From Martelella radicis (GTDB taxonomy: Bacteria; Pseudomonadota; Alphaproteobacteria; Rhizobiales; Rhizobiaceae), in NCBI RefSeq assembly GCF_014196625.1, contig NZ_JACIDZ010000005.1, forward strand, positions 62,001 to 126,000: a DNA stretch of 64,000 nt, written 5' to 3'. The translations under genes were made by a program, and so were the position numbers. The number at the start of each line of letters is the position of its first letter. The first letter of the stretch is position 1. The notes under the pieces are model-generated. The model was not told where the DNA came from. It ran no database searches and saw nothing but the letters and a program-made list of their open reading frames with translations. Shown one piece after another: positions 19,738-28,862 of the stretch.

Positions 19738-19778
19738 GGAGAGCACGGCGGGCTTTCAACTTTCGGGAGGAGTGGAAG

Positions 19779-20879
19779 ATGGAAAGAGTAGGGATCGGCA
19801 TCATCGGATGCGGCAATATTTCGGGCGCCTACCTGAAGGCGATGGCCGGGTTCGACATTCTCGATATTCGCGGCATTGCCGACCTCAACCAGGCGGCGGC
19901 GGAAGCGAAGGCGGCCGAATTCAACGTGCCCGTCAGCACGATCGACGCGCTGATGGCGGATCCGAAGGTCGAGATCATCCTCAACCTCACCATTCCGCGC
20001 GCCCATGTGGAGGTCGGCCTGAAGGCGCTTGGTGCCGGCAAGCACACCTATTCGGAAAAGCCGCTCGGCATTAATTTCGCGGAAGGGAAAAAACTTGCCG
20101 AGGCGGCGGAAAAGGCAGGGCTCCGGATCGGCGCGGCGCCCGACACCTTTCTCGGCGGCGGACACCAGACATCGCGCGCGATCGTCGATAGCGGCGCGCT
20201 CGGCATCGCGGTCGGCGGAACGGCGAGCTTCATGCGGCCGGGACACGAATCCTGGCACCCCAATCCGGACTTCTACTATGACATCGGCGGCGGCCCGATG
20301 CTCGACATGGGCCCCTATTACATCACTGACCTCGTCAATCTCTTCGGCCCGGTCAAAAGCGTCGCGGGCTTTGCCACCATGCTGCGCAGGGAGCGCACGA
20401 TCACCAGCGAGCCGCGCCGGGGCGAGACGATCGCGGTGGAGGTGCCGACCCATATCGCCGGCGTGCTTTCGTTTGAAAACGGCGCGGTGGTGCAGGTGAC
20501 GATGAGTTTCGATGTCGCCGGCCACAGGCATCTGCCGATCGAGATCTACGGCACGGAAGGCACGCTGCTTGTGCCGGACCCCAATTTCTTCAAGGGGCCG
20601 ATCTCGCTGCTGAAGAAGGGCGGCGAATTCGAGGACTATCCCGTCGACCAGCCTTATGCCGACGACAATTACCGGTCGATCGGCCTTGCCGACATGGCCT
20701 ATGCGATCCGCAACGACCGGCCGCACCGGGCCAATGGCGACCTCGCGCTGCACGTTCTGGAGGTGATGGAGGCCTTCGGCGTTGCGGCCGAGACCGGGAA
20801 GACCGTCGCGATTTCAACGACCGTCGAGCGACCGGCGCCGCTTTCGGATTCACTCGTCAATGGCGTGCTCGGCAAATAG
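19779..20879 (+). CDS. Gfo/Idh/MocA-family oxidoreductase
   Basis: A 366-residue NAD(P)-dependent sugar or polyol dehydrogenase. The Rossmann motif GIIGCGNISGAY starts near residue 6, EKPLGI (the catalytic Lys) lies near residue 95, and the C-terminal alpha/beta domain carries GGGPMLDMGPYY, a typical substrate-site segment. GGGAGGAG precedes the ATG at 19779. With the ThuA-like protein directly downstream this looks like a ThuB/ThuA pair. In Sinorhizobium such a pair acts with an ABC importer on trehalose-type disaccharides, by a 3-keto route. That specific substrate is inferred. Confidence 0.88.
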   Translation: MERVGIGIIGCGNISGAYLKAMAGFDILDIRGIADLNQAAAEAKAAEFNVPVSTIDALMADPKVEIILNLTIPRAHVEVGLKALGAGKHTYSEKPLGINFAEGKKLAEAAEKAGLRIGAAPDTFLGGGHQTSRAIVDSGALGIAVGGTASFMRPGHESWHPNPDFYYDIGGGPMLDMGPYYITDLVNLFGPVKSVAGFATMLRRERTITSEPRRGETIAVEVPTHIAGVLSFENGAVVQVTMSFDVAGHRHLPIEIYGTEGTLLVPDPNFFKGPISLLKKGGEFEDYPVDQPYADDNYRSIGLADMAYAIRNDRPHRANGDLALHVLEVMEAFGVAAETGKTVAISTTVERPAPLSDSLVNGVLGK

Positions 20880-20946
20880 GCCGAGCGCCGGGAAGATTTC
20901 AAACCGGCCGGGCTTTTGCAACGGCTGAAGATGAAGGAGAACAATC

Positions 20947-21588
20947 ATGCGCGAAGCACTTATCGTCTGGGGCGGCTGGAGCGGCCACGAGCCGGAGGAA
21001 TGCGCCCATATCATCCGCGACATGCTGCAGGACGACGGTTTCAAGGTCTATGTGGAGCATTCCACCGAGGCCTTCGCCGACCCGCAGATCAAGGATTTGA
21101 GCCTGATCGTGCCGATCATGACCATGTCGAAGATCGAGAAGGAGGAGGTGAAGAACCTCTCGGCCGCCGTCGAGAGCGGCGTCGGCATTGCCGGCTATCA
21201 CGGCGGCGCGGGTGACGCCTTCCGCGATTCGGTCGACTACCAGTTCATCATCGGCGGCCAGTGGGTCGCCCATCCCGGCAACATCATCGACTACCGGGTG
21301 AACGTCACCAAGCCGGATGATCCGATCATGGAAGGCATTTCGGATTTCCCCTACCACTCGGAGCAGTATTACATGCATGTGGACCCCTCGAACGAGGTCC
21401 TGGCCACGACCACCTTTGCCGGCGACCATGCCGAATGGATCGACGGCGTGGTCATGCCCGTGGTCTGGAAACGCCGTCACGGCAAGGGCCGGGTGTTCTA
21501 TTCCTCGCTCGGCCATGTGGCGAGCGAGTTCCAGGTTCCGGAGATGGCGACCATCTTCCGTCGCGGCGCCAACTGGGCGGCGCGCTGA
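20947..21588 (+). CDS. ThuA-like domain protein
   Basis: A 213-residue protein with the ThuA (trehalose utilisation) fold, related to class I glutamine amidotransferases but without their catalytic Cys triad. Visible segments are ALIVWGGWSGHEPEEC at the N-terminus, AGYHGGAGDAFRD mid-chain, and VVWKRRHGKGRVFYSSLGH near the end; these mark the family. It is somewhat shorter than Sinorhizobium ThuA. It follows the Gfo/Idh gene by 67 bp and precedes an aldo/keto reductase by 57 bp, suggesting one sugar-modifying operon. Confidence 0.87.
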   Translation: MREALIVWGGWSGHEPEECAHIIRDMLQDDGFKVYVEHSTEAFADPQIKDLSLIVPIMTMSKIEKEEVKNLSAAVESGVGIAGYHGGAGDAFRDSVDYQFIIGGQWVAHPGNIIDYRVNVTKPDDPIMEGISDFPYHSEQYYMHVDPSNEVLATTTFAGDHAEWIDGVVMPVVWKRRHGKGRVFYSSLGHVASEFQVPEMATIFRRGANWAAR

Positions 21589-21645
21589 CATTGCAACAGG
21601 CGAAGATCGCACCCGGTCTTCGCCCGAGACATCAAGGAGAATATC

Positions 21646-22677
21646 ATGGAATATCGCAGGCTTGGAAACAGCGGCACGGTCGTCACCAATCTCTGCCTTG
21701 GCACCATGACCTTTGGCGACGAGGCCGACGAGGCGACATCCTTTCACCTGATGGATGCCTATGTGGCAGCCGGCGGCAATTTCATCGACACCGCCAATGT
21801 CTACTCGACCGGCCTCTCGGAGGAGATCGTCGGACGTTGGCTGAAGCAGAAGCCGGGGATCACCAGGGAACTGGTGATCGCCACCAAGGCCCGCTTTCCG
21901 ATGGGCGACGGTCCGAACCGCATTGGCCTCTCGCGCAAGAACCTCGCGGAAGCGCTCGATGCCTCGCTTACCCGCCTCGGCGTCGAGCAGATCGACCTCT
22001 ACCAACTTCACGCCTTCGATGCGCTGACGCCGCTGGAGGAATCGCTGCGGTTTCTCGATGACGCCATTTCGAGCGGCAAGATCGCTTACTACGGCTTTTC
22101 CAACTTCATCGGCTGGCAGTTGACCAAGGCGGTCTGGATCGCGAAATCGAGCGGCTTCGCCGCCCCGGTGACGCTGCAGCCGCAATATAATCTTCTGGCG
22201 CGCGGCATCGAGCACGAGATCGTGCCGGCCTGCGAAGATGCGGGCATGGGGCTCCTGCCCTGGTCGCCGCTCGCCGGCGGCTGGCTTTCCGGCAAGTACA
22301 AGCGCGACCAGATGCCGACCGGCGCAACAAGGCTTGGCGAGAACCCCGAGCGCGGCATGGAGGCCTATGACAAGCACAATGCCAAATCCGTGACCTGGGA
22401 GGTGGTCGGCGCGCTGGAAGAGATCGCAGGCGCCCACAACGCCAGCATGGCGCAGGTGGCGCTCGCCTGGCTTGCCGCCCAGCCGGCGGTCACCTCCGTT
22501 ATCCTGGGCGCGCGCACGGAAGCCCAGCTTGCCGACAATCTCGGCGCGGCAAAGCTGAGGCTTTCGGAAGCGGAGATCGGCCGACTCACCGAGGTCAGCA
22601 CCCAGACCATGCCGGATTACCCTTACGGTCCGGCCGGCGTCGCCCAGCGCTTCCGCAAGATCGAGGGCGGGCGCTGA
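21646..22677 (+). CDS. aldo/keto reductase
   Basis: A 343-residue NADPH-dependent reductase of the AKR superfamily (YajO/voltage-gated-channel-beta-like group). The catalytic tetrad is visible as Asp and Tyr in DTANVYS, Lys in ATKARFP and His in QLHAFD. The cofactor segment is LPWSPLAGGWLSGKY. It closes the ROK/Gfo-Idh/ThuA operon, and could reduce keto-sugars produced by the Gfo/Idh enzyme (inference). It is convergent with another aldo/keto reductase 3 bp away that shares its order of motifs. Confidence 0.92.
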   Translation: MEYRRLGNSGTVVTNLCLGTMTFGDEADEATSFHLMDAYVAAGGNFIDTANVYSTGLSEEIVGRWLKQKPGITRELVIATKARFPMGDGPNRIGLSRKNLAEALDASLTRLGVEQIDLYQLHAFDALTPLEESLRFLDDAISSGKIAYYGFSNFIGWQLTKAVWIAKSSGFAAPVTLQPQYNLLARGIEHEIVPACEDAGMGLLPWSPLAGGWLSGKYKRDQMPTGATRLGENPERGMEAYDKHNAKSVTWEVVGALEEIAGAHNASMAQVALAWLAAQPAVTSVILGARTEAQLADNLGAAKLRLSEAEIGRLTEVSTQTMPDYPYGPAGVAQRFRKIEGGR

Positions 22678-22680
22678 GCC

Positions 22681-23739
22681 TCAGCCCTCCAGAAACGGCG
22701 CGATCAACGCCAGATCGGCCTTCGACAATCGGTCGGAGGCGGTCCAGGTCTGGTGCCAGTAGGGATAGATGAGCGGCGGCCGGCTGACGGCCTCGAGCCT
22801 CGCCATCTCCTCATCGCTCAGCGTCAGTTCGGCAGCGCCGAGATTGTCTGCAAGCTGAGCATTGGTGCGCGCGCCGACGATGAGGGAAGCAATGCCCGGA
22901 CGGCCCAAGAGCCAGGACAGCGCCACCTGCGCCGGCGTTGCGCCCCTGGCGGAAGCGATATCGATCAGCACCTCGACAATGTCATAAAGCGCCTCGATAT
23001 CGCGCACCGGCGGCTCGTTCCACTCGGCTGCACGGCGCGTGCCCTCGGGCTCCGGCTGGTTGCGTCGATATTTGCCGGAGAGAAGCCCGCCGGCCAGCGG
23101 CGACCAGACGACGATGCCGACCTCCTGATCGAGCGCGATCGGCATCAGCTCATATTCGGCCTCACGCGCCTGCAGCGTATAATGGATCTGCTGCGCCACG
23201 GGCCGCACCAGCCCTTCCCGCTCGGCAGTACCAAGCGTCTTCATCAGGTGCCAGCCGGAGAAATTGGAAACGCCGACATAGCGGATCTTGCCCGCCCGCA
23301 CGAGGTCATCCAGCGCGGCAAGCGTTTCGTCGATCGGCGTCTGACCGTCCCACTGGTGCAGCCAGTACATGTCGATGTAATCGGTCTTCAGCCGCTTCAG
23401 GCTCGCCTCGCAGGCGCGCACGAGATGGTGGCGCGAGAGGCCGCGATCGTTCGGCCCCTGCTCGAAGGCGGGGAAGCGGGCCTTGGTGGCAAGCAGCAGG
23501 CGGTCGCGCTTGTCGGCGATCGCCTCGCCGACGATTTCCTCCGAAACGCCGGCGGAGTAGACGTCCGCCGTATCGATCATGTTGACGCCGGCATCGACGC
23601 ACATGTCGATCTGGCGTTTCGCGCCTTCAAGATCGGTATTGCCGGTCTTGGAGAAGGCTGCCTTGCCGCCGAAGGTCATGGTGCCGAGCGTGAGCGCGGA
23701 GACTTTCAGACCCGAACGGCCGAGTGTGCGATACTGCAT
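22681..23739 (-). CDS. aldo/keto reductase
   Basis: A 352-residue AKR-superfamily enzyme. Asp and Tyr lie in DTADVYS, Lys in ATKARFP, and His in WLHQWD, with VWSPLAGGLLSGKY as cofactor segment. The start at 23739 (MQYRTLGRSG) has AAAGGAAAA upstream; the 16 residues of the longer reading lack family features. It is encoded alone between the convergent reductase operon and codA. Its likeness to that reductase suggests an old duplication. Confidence 0.92.
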   Translation of the reverse strand: MQYRTLGRSGLKVSALTLGTMTFGGKAAFSKTGNTDLEGAKRQIDMCVDAGVNMIDTADVYSAGVSEEIVGEAIADKRDRLLLATKARFPAFEQGPNDRGLSRHHLVRACEASLKRLKTDYIDMYWLHQWDGQTPIDETLAALDDLVRAGKIRYVGVSNFSGWHLMKTLGTAEREGLVRPVAQQIHYTLQAREAEYELMPIALDQEVGIVVWSPLAGGLLSGKYRRNQPEPEGTRRAAEWNEPPVRDIEALYDIVEVLIDIASARGATPAQVALSWLLGRPGIASLIVGARTNAQLADNLGAAELTLSDEEMARLEAVSRPPLIYPYWHQTWTASDRLSKADLALIAPFLEG

Positions 23740-23840
23740 GAGCTTTTCCTTTCCGGATTTTTCGAGCGGCGTGCCCTTTGCGAGCATAGGCGCGGAACCT
23801 GAAGGACGGAACGCATTTCGCGAGAAATTTGTTCAGGCCA

Positions 23841-25136
23841 TCAAAAGGCCGGCCGCCCCGTCGGGTTGATGCCGCTGTCGATCTCGGCGGGTCGCCCCGG
23901 CAGCGAGAGGGTCGTAAGCTTTGGCGCTGTCTTCGCGATCACGCGGCCCTCGCGCAGCACGGCAAGCCGGGTCGGCTTCAGCCGCAGCGCCTCCACCACA
24001 TCCTCGGCCTGCAAAATGACGAGATTGGCCGGATTGCCCACCGCAAGGCCATAGCCCTCGAGCCCCAGCGCCTTGGCCGAGTTGGCGGTAATGCAGTCAA
24101 AGATCGCCCGCTTGTCGTCGACGCCCGACATCTGCGCCACATGGACCGCCATATGCGCGACCTCCAGCATGTCGCCGGAGCCCATGGAATACCAGGGGTC
24201 CATCACGCAATCATGGCCGAAGGCGACATTGATGCCGGCTGCGAGAAGCTCGCGCACCCGTGTCATGCCGCGCCGCTTCGGGAAGGTATCATGGCGGCCC
24301 TGCAGCATGATGTTGATCAGCGGATTGGGGATGGCGTTGATTTCAGCCTCCGCCATCAGCGGGATCAGCTTGGAAACGTAGTAATTGTCCATCGAATGCA
24401 TCGAGGTCAGGTGCGAGCCGGCCACGCGCCCTTGCAGGCCATGGCGCACGGTTTCGGCTGCCAGCGTCTCGATATGGCGCGACATCGGGTCGTCGGTCTC
24501 GTCGCAATGCATGTCGACCGGCAGGCCGCGCTCGGCGGCAATGCGGCACAGCGCCTCCACCGATTTTGCGCCATCGGCCATGGTGCGTTCGAAATGCGGA
24601 ATACCGCCGACGACGTCGACGCCCATGTCCAGCGCCCGCTCCAGCGATTTCACCCCGTCTTCGGCGCGGTAATAGCCATCCTGCGGGAAGGCGACGAGCT
24701 GAAGGTCGATATAGGGCGCGATCTTCTCCTTCAGCTCCAGCATGGCCTCGACGGTGACAAGCTTCGGATCCGAGGTGTCGACATGGGTCCGGATGTGCAA
24801 AAGGCCTTGGGCGACGGCGAGATCGCAATAGGCAAGGGCGCGTTCGACCAGCGCCTCTGTCGTCAGCGTCGGCCGCAACTCGCCCCAGAGCGCGATGCCT
24901 TCCAGAAGCGTGCCGGAGACATTCATGCGCGGCAGGCCGAGCGACAGCGTCGCATCCATATGGAAATGCGGATCAACGAAGGGCGGCGAGACCAGCCGGT
25001 TGGTCGCATCGATGATCTCGCCCGCTTCCGCCGCAAGGTTTTTCTCGATGGCCGTGATCTTGCCACCGGCTATGCCGATATCGATGCCCCTGCGACCGTC
25101 AGGAAGGTTGGCGTTCTTGATGATGAGATCGAACAT
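23841..25136 (-). CDS. codA: cytosine deaminase
   Basis: A 431-residue amidohydrolase that deaminates cytosine to uracil and ammonia. It follows the CodA layout closely. The metal ligands His57 and His59 are in VDPHFHMD, and another lies in DMHCDETDD near residue 210. The GSHLTSMHSMDNYY and NIMLQGRHDTFPKRRGMTR segments are CodA-like, and FGHDCVMDPWYSMG holds the final metal Asp. Other bases, such as isoguanine or pterin-like rings, are possible substrates. It lies 228 bp downstream of the BMP-type ABC operon on the same strand, separated by a palindromic repeat. Confidence 0.9.
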   Translation of the reverse strand: MFDLIIKNANLPDGRRGIDIGIAGGKITAIEKNLAAEAGEIIDATNRLVSPPFVDPHFHMDATLSLGLPRMNVSGTLLEGIALWGELRPTLTTEALVERALAYCDLAVAQGLLHIRTHVDTSDPKLVTVEAMLELKEKIAPYIDLQLVAFPQDGYYRAEDGVKSLERALDMGVDVVGGIPHFERTMADGAKSVEALCRIAAERGLPVDMHCDETDDPMSRHIETLAAETVRHGLQGRVAGSHLTSMHSMDNYYVSKLIPLMAEAEINAIPNPLINIMLQGRHDTFPKRRGMTRVRELLAAGINVAFGHDCVMDPWYSMGSGDMLEVAHMAVHVAQMSGVDDKRAIFDCITANSAKALGLEGYGLAVGNPANLVILQAEDVVEALRLKPTRLAVLREGRVIAKTAPKLTTLSLPGRPAEIDSGINPTGRPAF

Positions 25137-25201
25137 GGTCTTGGCCTTTGCATGTCACCGGTAATTCCGGCCGTTAGTCTGTGTCGGTGCTTGTCATCTT
25201 C

Positions 25202-25350
25202 CAATCTCCCCCCTTGAGGGGGAGATGTCGCGAAAGCGACAGAGAGGGGTAAAGGGCGCAAGCCCCAAAAGCCGCAATCTCTGTGCTCGCGGATAGGGTT
25301 CACCCCTCTCTGCCCCTGTCGGGGCATCTCTCCCTCAAGGGGAGAGATTG
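25202..25350. repeat. palindromic intergenic repeat, copy A
   Basis: A 149-bp element whose ends are inverted copies of CAATCTCCCCCCTTGAG. Inner parts include GCGAAAGCGACAGAG on the left and CTCTGCCCCTGTCGGGGC on the right. It recurs at 53865-54012 in the same orientation and at 58529-58666 inverted. It sits between codA and the BMP permease. It codes for nothing evident. Confidence 0.9.
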
Positions 25351-25364
25351 ACTATCGCATCCCC

Positions 25365-26309
25365 TCACCGTTCCCCGCGCCGGTAGGGCTGCATCAGCGC
25401 CTGCGGCACCCGCGCCCGGCGCGCCATCACCGCGAGCGCTGCGATCGACAGAATATACGGGATCATCAGGAAAATCTGATAGGGGACAGCACCATCGAGC
25501 GCGGTCTGCAGGCGCAGCTGAAACCCGTCGAAAAAGGCGAACAGCAGCGCCCCGAACAGCGCCCGCTCAGGCCGCCAGGAGGCAAAGACGACAAGCGCGA
25601 TGCAGATCCAGCCGCGCCCCTGCACCATCGTCGGGAAGAAGGAGTTGAAGGCCGAGAGCGTCAGGAATGCGCCGCCCACGCCCATCAGCGCGCTGCCGAC
25701 GATCACCGCGCCATAGCGCATCACCATCGGGTTGACGCCCTGCGCTTCCGCCGCATGCGGATTTTCGCCGGCCATGCGGATGGCAAGGCCCAGCGGGGTT
25801 TTCGCCAGGATATAGGCCAGCAGGATCGCCAGCGCGATCGCCAGATAGGTCGGCGCGGTCTGGGTGAAGAAGGCGGGACCGATAAAGGGCAGATCGGAGA
25901 GGCCCTGAATATTGATCGGCTGGAACGGTTCCACCGTGGGCGGCGAACCGGACACCGGCACCATCAGCCGGAAGACGTAATAGGCAAAGCTCGAGGCAAA
26001 CAGCGTGACGCCGAGGCCCGAGACATGCTCCGAAAGCCCGAGCGTAACGGTCAGCAGTGCATGCAGCGCGCCGAAGACCGCGCCGCCAAGCGCGGCCACG
26101 AAAAGCCCTGTCCAGAGGTCGGCGCCGTTGAAGACGGCGAGCCAGCCAACCATCGCGCCGAAGGTCATGATGCCCTCGATGCCGAGGTTCAGCACGCCGG
26201 AGCGTTCCGAGAGCAACGCGCCGAGCGTGCCGAGGATCAGCGGCGTGGCGATGCGCAGAACGGCAGCCCAGAGACCGGCAGAAGCCAGAATATCGACAAT
26301 CGTGTTCAT
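25365..26309 (-). CDS. nucleoside/nucleobase ABC transporter permease (BMP-associated)
   Basis: A 314-residue permease with about eight to ten hydrophobic segments, of the branched-chain / YufQ-like group that pairs with BMP-family binding proteins. Typical segments are the GALLSERSGVLNLGIEGIM stretch near the N-terminus and VGRGWICIALVVFA-like sequence near residue 230 (here VQGRGWICIALVVF). Its ATG overlaps the stop of the preceding permease by 4 bp. It ends the importer operon. Confidence 0.9.
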   Translation of the reverse strand: MNTIVDILASAGLWAAVLRIATPLILGTLGALLSERSGVLNLGIEGIMTFGAMVGWLAVFNGADLWTGLFVAALGGAVFGALHALLTVTLGLSEHVSGLGVTLFASSFAYYVFRLMVPVSGSPPTVEPFQPINIQGLSDLPFIGPAFFTQTAPTYLAIALAILLAYILAKTPLGLAIRMAGENPHAAEAQGVNPMVMRYGAVIVGSALMGVGGAFLTLSAFNSFFPTMVQGRGWICIALVVFASWRPERALFGALLFAFFDGFQLRLQTALDGAVPYQIFLMIPYILSIAALAVMARRARVPQALMQPYRRGER

Positions 26310-27355
26310 CGGCGGACCCTGTACTGCGTGAAGAAGACGGCGACCAGCATGGAGATCAGCGACAGCGCCACGGTGACATCGGCGATATAGGTCGGGATGC
26401 CGAGCGACCGGCTCATGCCATCCGCGCCGACAAACATGACGGCGGTGAACAGCGCGGCCAGCACCACGCCGATGGGATGAAGGTTGGCCAGCATGGCGAC
26501 AACGATGCCGGAATAGCCATAGCCGGGCGAGAGGTCAGTGGTGACATAGCCCTTGACGCCCAGCACCTCGATACTGCCCGCAAGGCCTGCGAGCCCGCCC
26601 GACAACATGGCGACAAGCACCAGCGTGCGCCCGAGCGGCACGCCGGCGAACACCGCGCCTTTCGGGTTGAGACCGGCCGCGCGCGATCGCATGCCGAACG
26701 TCGTCCGCGACTGGATGAAATGAACGATGAAGGCAAAGGCGACCGCAACGAGAAGGCCGATGTGAAGCCGCGAGCGATCGACCAGCTTGGGCAGGCGGGC
26801 GGCGCGTTCCACCGCCTCCGACTGCGGCCAACCAAAGGCCATCGGATCCTTCAGGACCGTATCGATCAGCATCGAGACGAACAGGATCGCGACGAAGTTC
26901 AACAGCAGCGTCGTCACCACTTCATCAACGGAGAAGCGCAGCCTCAGCCAGAGCGGCACCAGAAGCAGGATCATGCCCGCGACAGCGCCGGACGCCATCA
27001 GGATCGGCATCTGCACGAAGCCCGGAAGGCCCGCTGTCAGATGCGCGCCGACGGCGGCCGTTGCGATTGCGCCGAGATAGAACTGCCCCTCCCCGCCGAT
27101 ATTCCAGAGCCGCGCGCGAAAGGCGACCGCAGCGGCGAGGCCGGTCAGGATCAGCGGCGTTGCCCGCGTCAGGGTCTCGGTGATGGAGAGCTTCGAGCCG
27201 AAGGCGCCGACCAGGATCTTCCAATAGGCTTCCAGCACTGGCGCGCCAGCGAGCGCAATGAGAATGCCGGCAATTCCAAGCGCTGCCGCCACCGCAATCA
27301 GCGGCGTTGCGATGACGAGCGCCGTCGGGCGATGTTCGCGCCGTTCAAACCGCAT
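26306..27355 (-). CDS. nucleoside/nucleobase ABC transporter permease (BMP-associated)
   Basis: A 349-residue polytopic protein of the YufP-like group, the first of two permeases in a BMP-type importer. It contains FRARLWNIGGEGQFYLGAIA, the family signature, and GLNPKGAVFAGV. The start at ATG 27355 is chosen because GGAGAACG precedes it. It overlaps the ATPase gene end by 11 bp; a longer reading would overlap more. The substrate class is inferred from the operon. Confidence 0.9.
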   Translation of the reverse strand: MRFERREHRPTALVIATPLIAVAAALGIAGILIALAGAPVLEAYWKILVGAFGSKLSITETLTRATPLILTGLAAAVAFRARLWNIGGEGQFYLGAIATAAVGAHLTAGLPGFVQMPILMASGAVAGMILLLVPLWLRLRFSVDEVVTTLLLNFVAILFVSMLIDTVLKDPMAFGWPQSEAVERAARLPKLVDRSRLHIGLLVAVAFAFIVHFIQSRTTFGMRSRAAGLNPKGAVFAGVPLGRTLVLVAMLSGGLAGLAGSIEVLGVKGYVTTDLSPGYGYSGIVVAMLANLHPIGVVLAALFTAVMFVGADGMSRSLGIPTYIADVTVALSLISMLVAVFFTQYRVRR

Positions 27356-28862
27356 CGGCGTTCTCCGTCCATTCACCGGCCATCATCAGGCCAAGCATCT
27401 GCGTATTGGCATTTTCAGCGGCAACGGGCGGAGACAGCCTGCCGCCGACAATCGCCTGAATGCGATCGGCAAGCGCCATCACCTCATCAAGATCCTCGGA
27501 AATCAGCAGAACCGCCGTTCCCGACCGCCGGGCTTCCAGAATGCGCTCGTGAACGGCCGCCACCGCGCCTTCATCCAGCCCGCGCGCGGGTTGCGCCGCC
27601 AGCAGGATCTTCGGGTGCTCGATCAGGTTTCGTCCCAGAATAAGCTTCTGCATGTTTCCGCCCGACAAGAGCCGCGTGCGGCTTGTCGGCGTGCCGCCGC
27701 GCACATCGAAAGTCTCGATGATCTGGCTGGCAAAATCGATGGCCGCACCGCGCTGCACCAGGCCGTTTTTCGAATAATCGGAAATGCGCTCCAGAACGGC
27801 GTTTTCCCAGATCGCCATTTCGCCGATCGCGCCCTCGCCATTGCGGTCCTCCGGCACGCGGCCGATCCCCTCGGAAATGGCCTCGGCAACCGTCAGGTCG
27901 CCGACTCCCTTGCCGAAGAGAACCAGATCGCCCGACGCCCGCTTCGCCGTGCCGCTCAGAAGTGCGGCCAGCGTCGCCTGGCCATTGCCGGAAACGCCGA
28001 TAATGCCGAGAACCTCGCCCGCATGAAGGGTGAAGTCGACGGATTTCAGCCGGTCGACGCCTTCAACGCGCACCGTGATGCCGACCGCCTCCAGAACGAC
28101 GGGACCTGGTGTCGCGGGTTCGCGCACGGGCCGTTCCACCTTGCGGCCGACCATCAGTTCGGCAAGCTCCGCCTTGCTGGTTTCAGATGCCTTGCGTTCT
28201 GCCACCTGCCGGCCGCCGCGCAGCACGACGACGCGATCGGCAGCCGCCATGACCTCATCCAGCTTGTGGGAGATGAAGATCAGCGACAGGCCCTGCGCCG
28301 CCATCTCCTTCAGCGTGGCAAAGAGCTTTTCGGCCTCCGGCCCGGTCAGCACCGCCGTCGGTTCGTCGAGCACCAGGATCTTCGCATCGTTGTAAAGCGC
28401 CTTCAGGATTTCGACGCGCTGCTGCTCTCCGACGGAAAGATCGCCGACGCGGGCATCCGGGTTGACGGCAAGGCCGAAGCGTTCGGCGATATCGGCGAGC
28501 TTGTGGCGGGCGGATTTCGTGTCGGAGGCCAAGGAAAACAGGCTCTCCGTTCCGGTCATCACATTTTCCAGAACCGTGAGATTGGGCGCCAGCGAAAAAT
28601 GCTGGTGCACCATGCCGACGCCCGCGCGGATCGCCGCGCGCGGACTGCCGGGAGCAAGCATTTCGCCGTGAACGCTGACCGAGCCGGTATCCGGCACATA
28701 ATGCCCAAAGAGAATGCTCATCAGCGTCGTCTTGCCGGCGCCGTTTTCGCCCAGCAGCGCCACCACCTCGCCCTTGCCAAGCGTCAGCGAGATATCGTCA
28801 TTGGCGAGCGTGTCGCCGAAGCGCTTGGAAACGCCGGAAATTTCGAGCACGGTTTCTCTCAT
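27345..28862 (-). CDS. nucleoside/nucleobase ABC transporter ATP-binding protein (two-cassette)
   Basis: A 505-residue ATPase with two fused cassettes. The first has Walker A GENGAGKTT, signature LSVGEQQRVEILKAL and Walker B ILVLDEPTAVL. The second is degenerate: its P-loop region reads GVSGNGQAT, it keeps LSGGNMQKLILGR, and the Walker B Glu is replaced in ILLAAQPARGLD. That asymmetry is normal in the RbsA/YufO family. The ATG at 28862 is chosen over a TTG two codons upstream because AGGAG has correct spacing to it. It forms an ATGA overlap with the amidase stop. Confidence 0.93.
   Translation of the reverse strand: MRETVLEISGVSKRFGDTLANDDISLTLGKGEVVALLGENGAGKTTLMSILFGHYVPDTGSVSVHGEMLAPGSPRAAIRAGVGMVHQHFSLAPNLTVLENVMTGTESLFSLASDTKSARHKLADIAERFGLAVNPDARVGDLSVGEQQRVEILKALYNDAKILVLDEPTAVLTGPEAEKLFATLKEMAAQGLSLIFISHKLDEVMAAADRVVVLRGGRQVAERKASETSKAELAELMVGRKVERPVREPATPGPVVLEAVGITVRVEGVDRLKSVDFTLHAGEVLGIIGVSGNGQATLAALLSGTAKRASGDLVLFGKGVGDLTVAEAISEGIGRVPEDRNGEGAIGEMAIWENAVLERISDYSKNGLVQRGAAIDFASQIIETFDVRGGTPTSRTRLLSGGNMQKLILGRNLIEHPKILLAAQPARGLDEGAVAAVHERILEARRSGTAVLLISEDLDEVMALADRIQAIVGGRLSPPVAAENANTQMLGLMMAGEWTENADAV

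Noticed and set aside
25202-25350. Possible CRISPR or riboswitch
   Set aside because: It is a single palindromic element with two dispersed copies, not a regularly spaced array. No aptamer-like core was recognised, and its copies precede unrelated genes.
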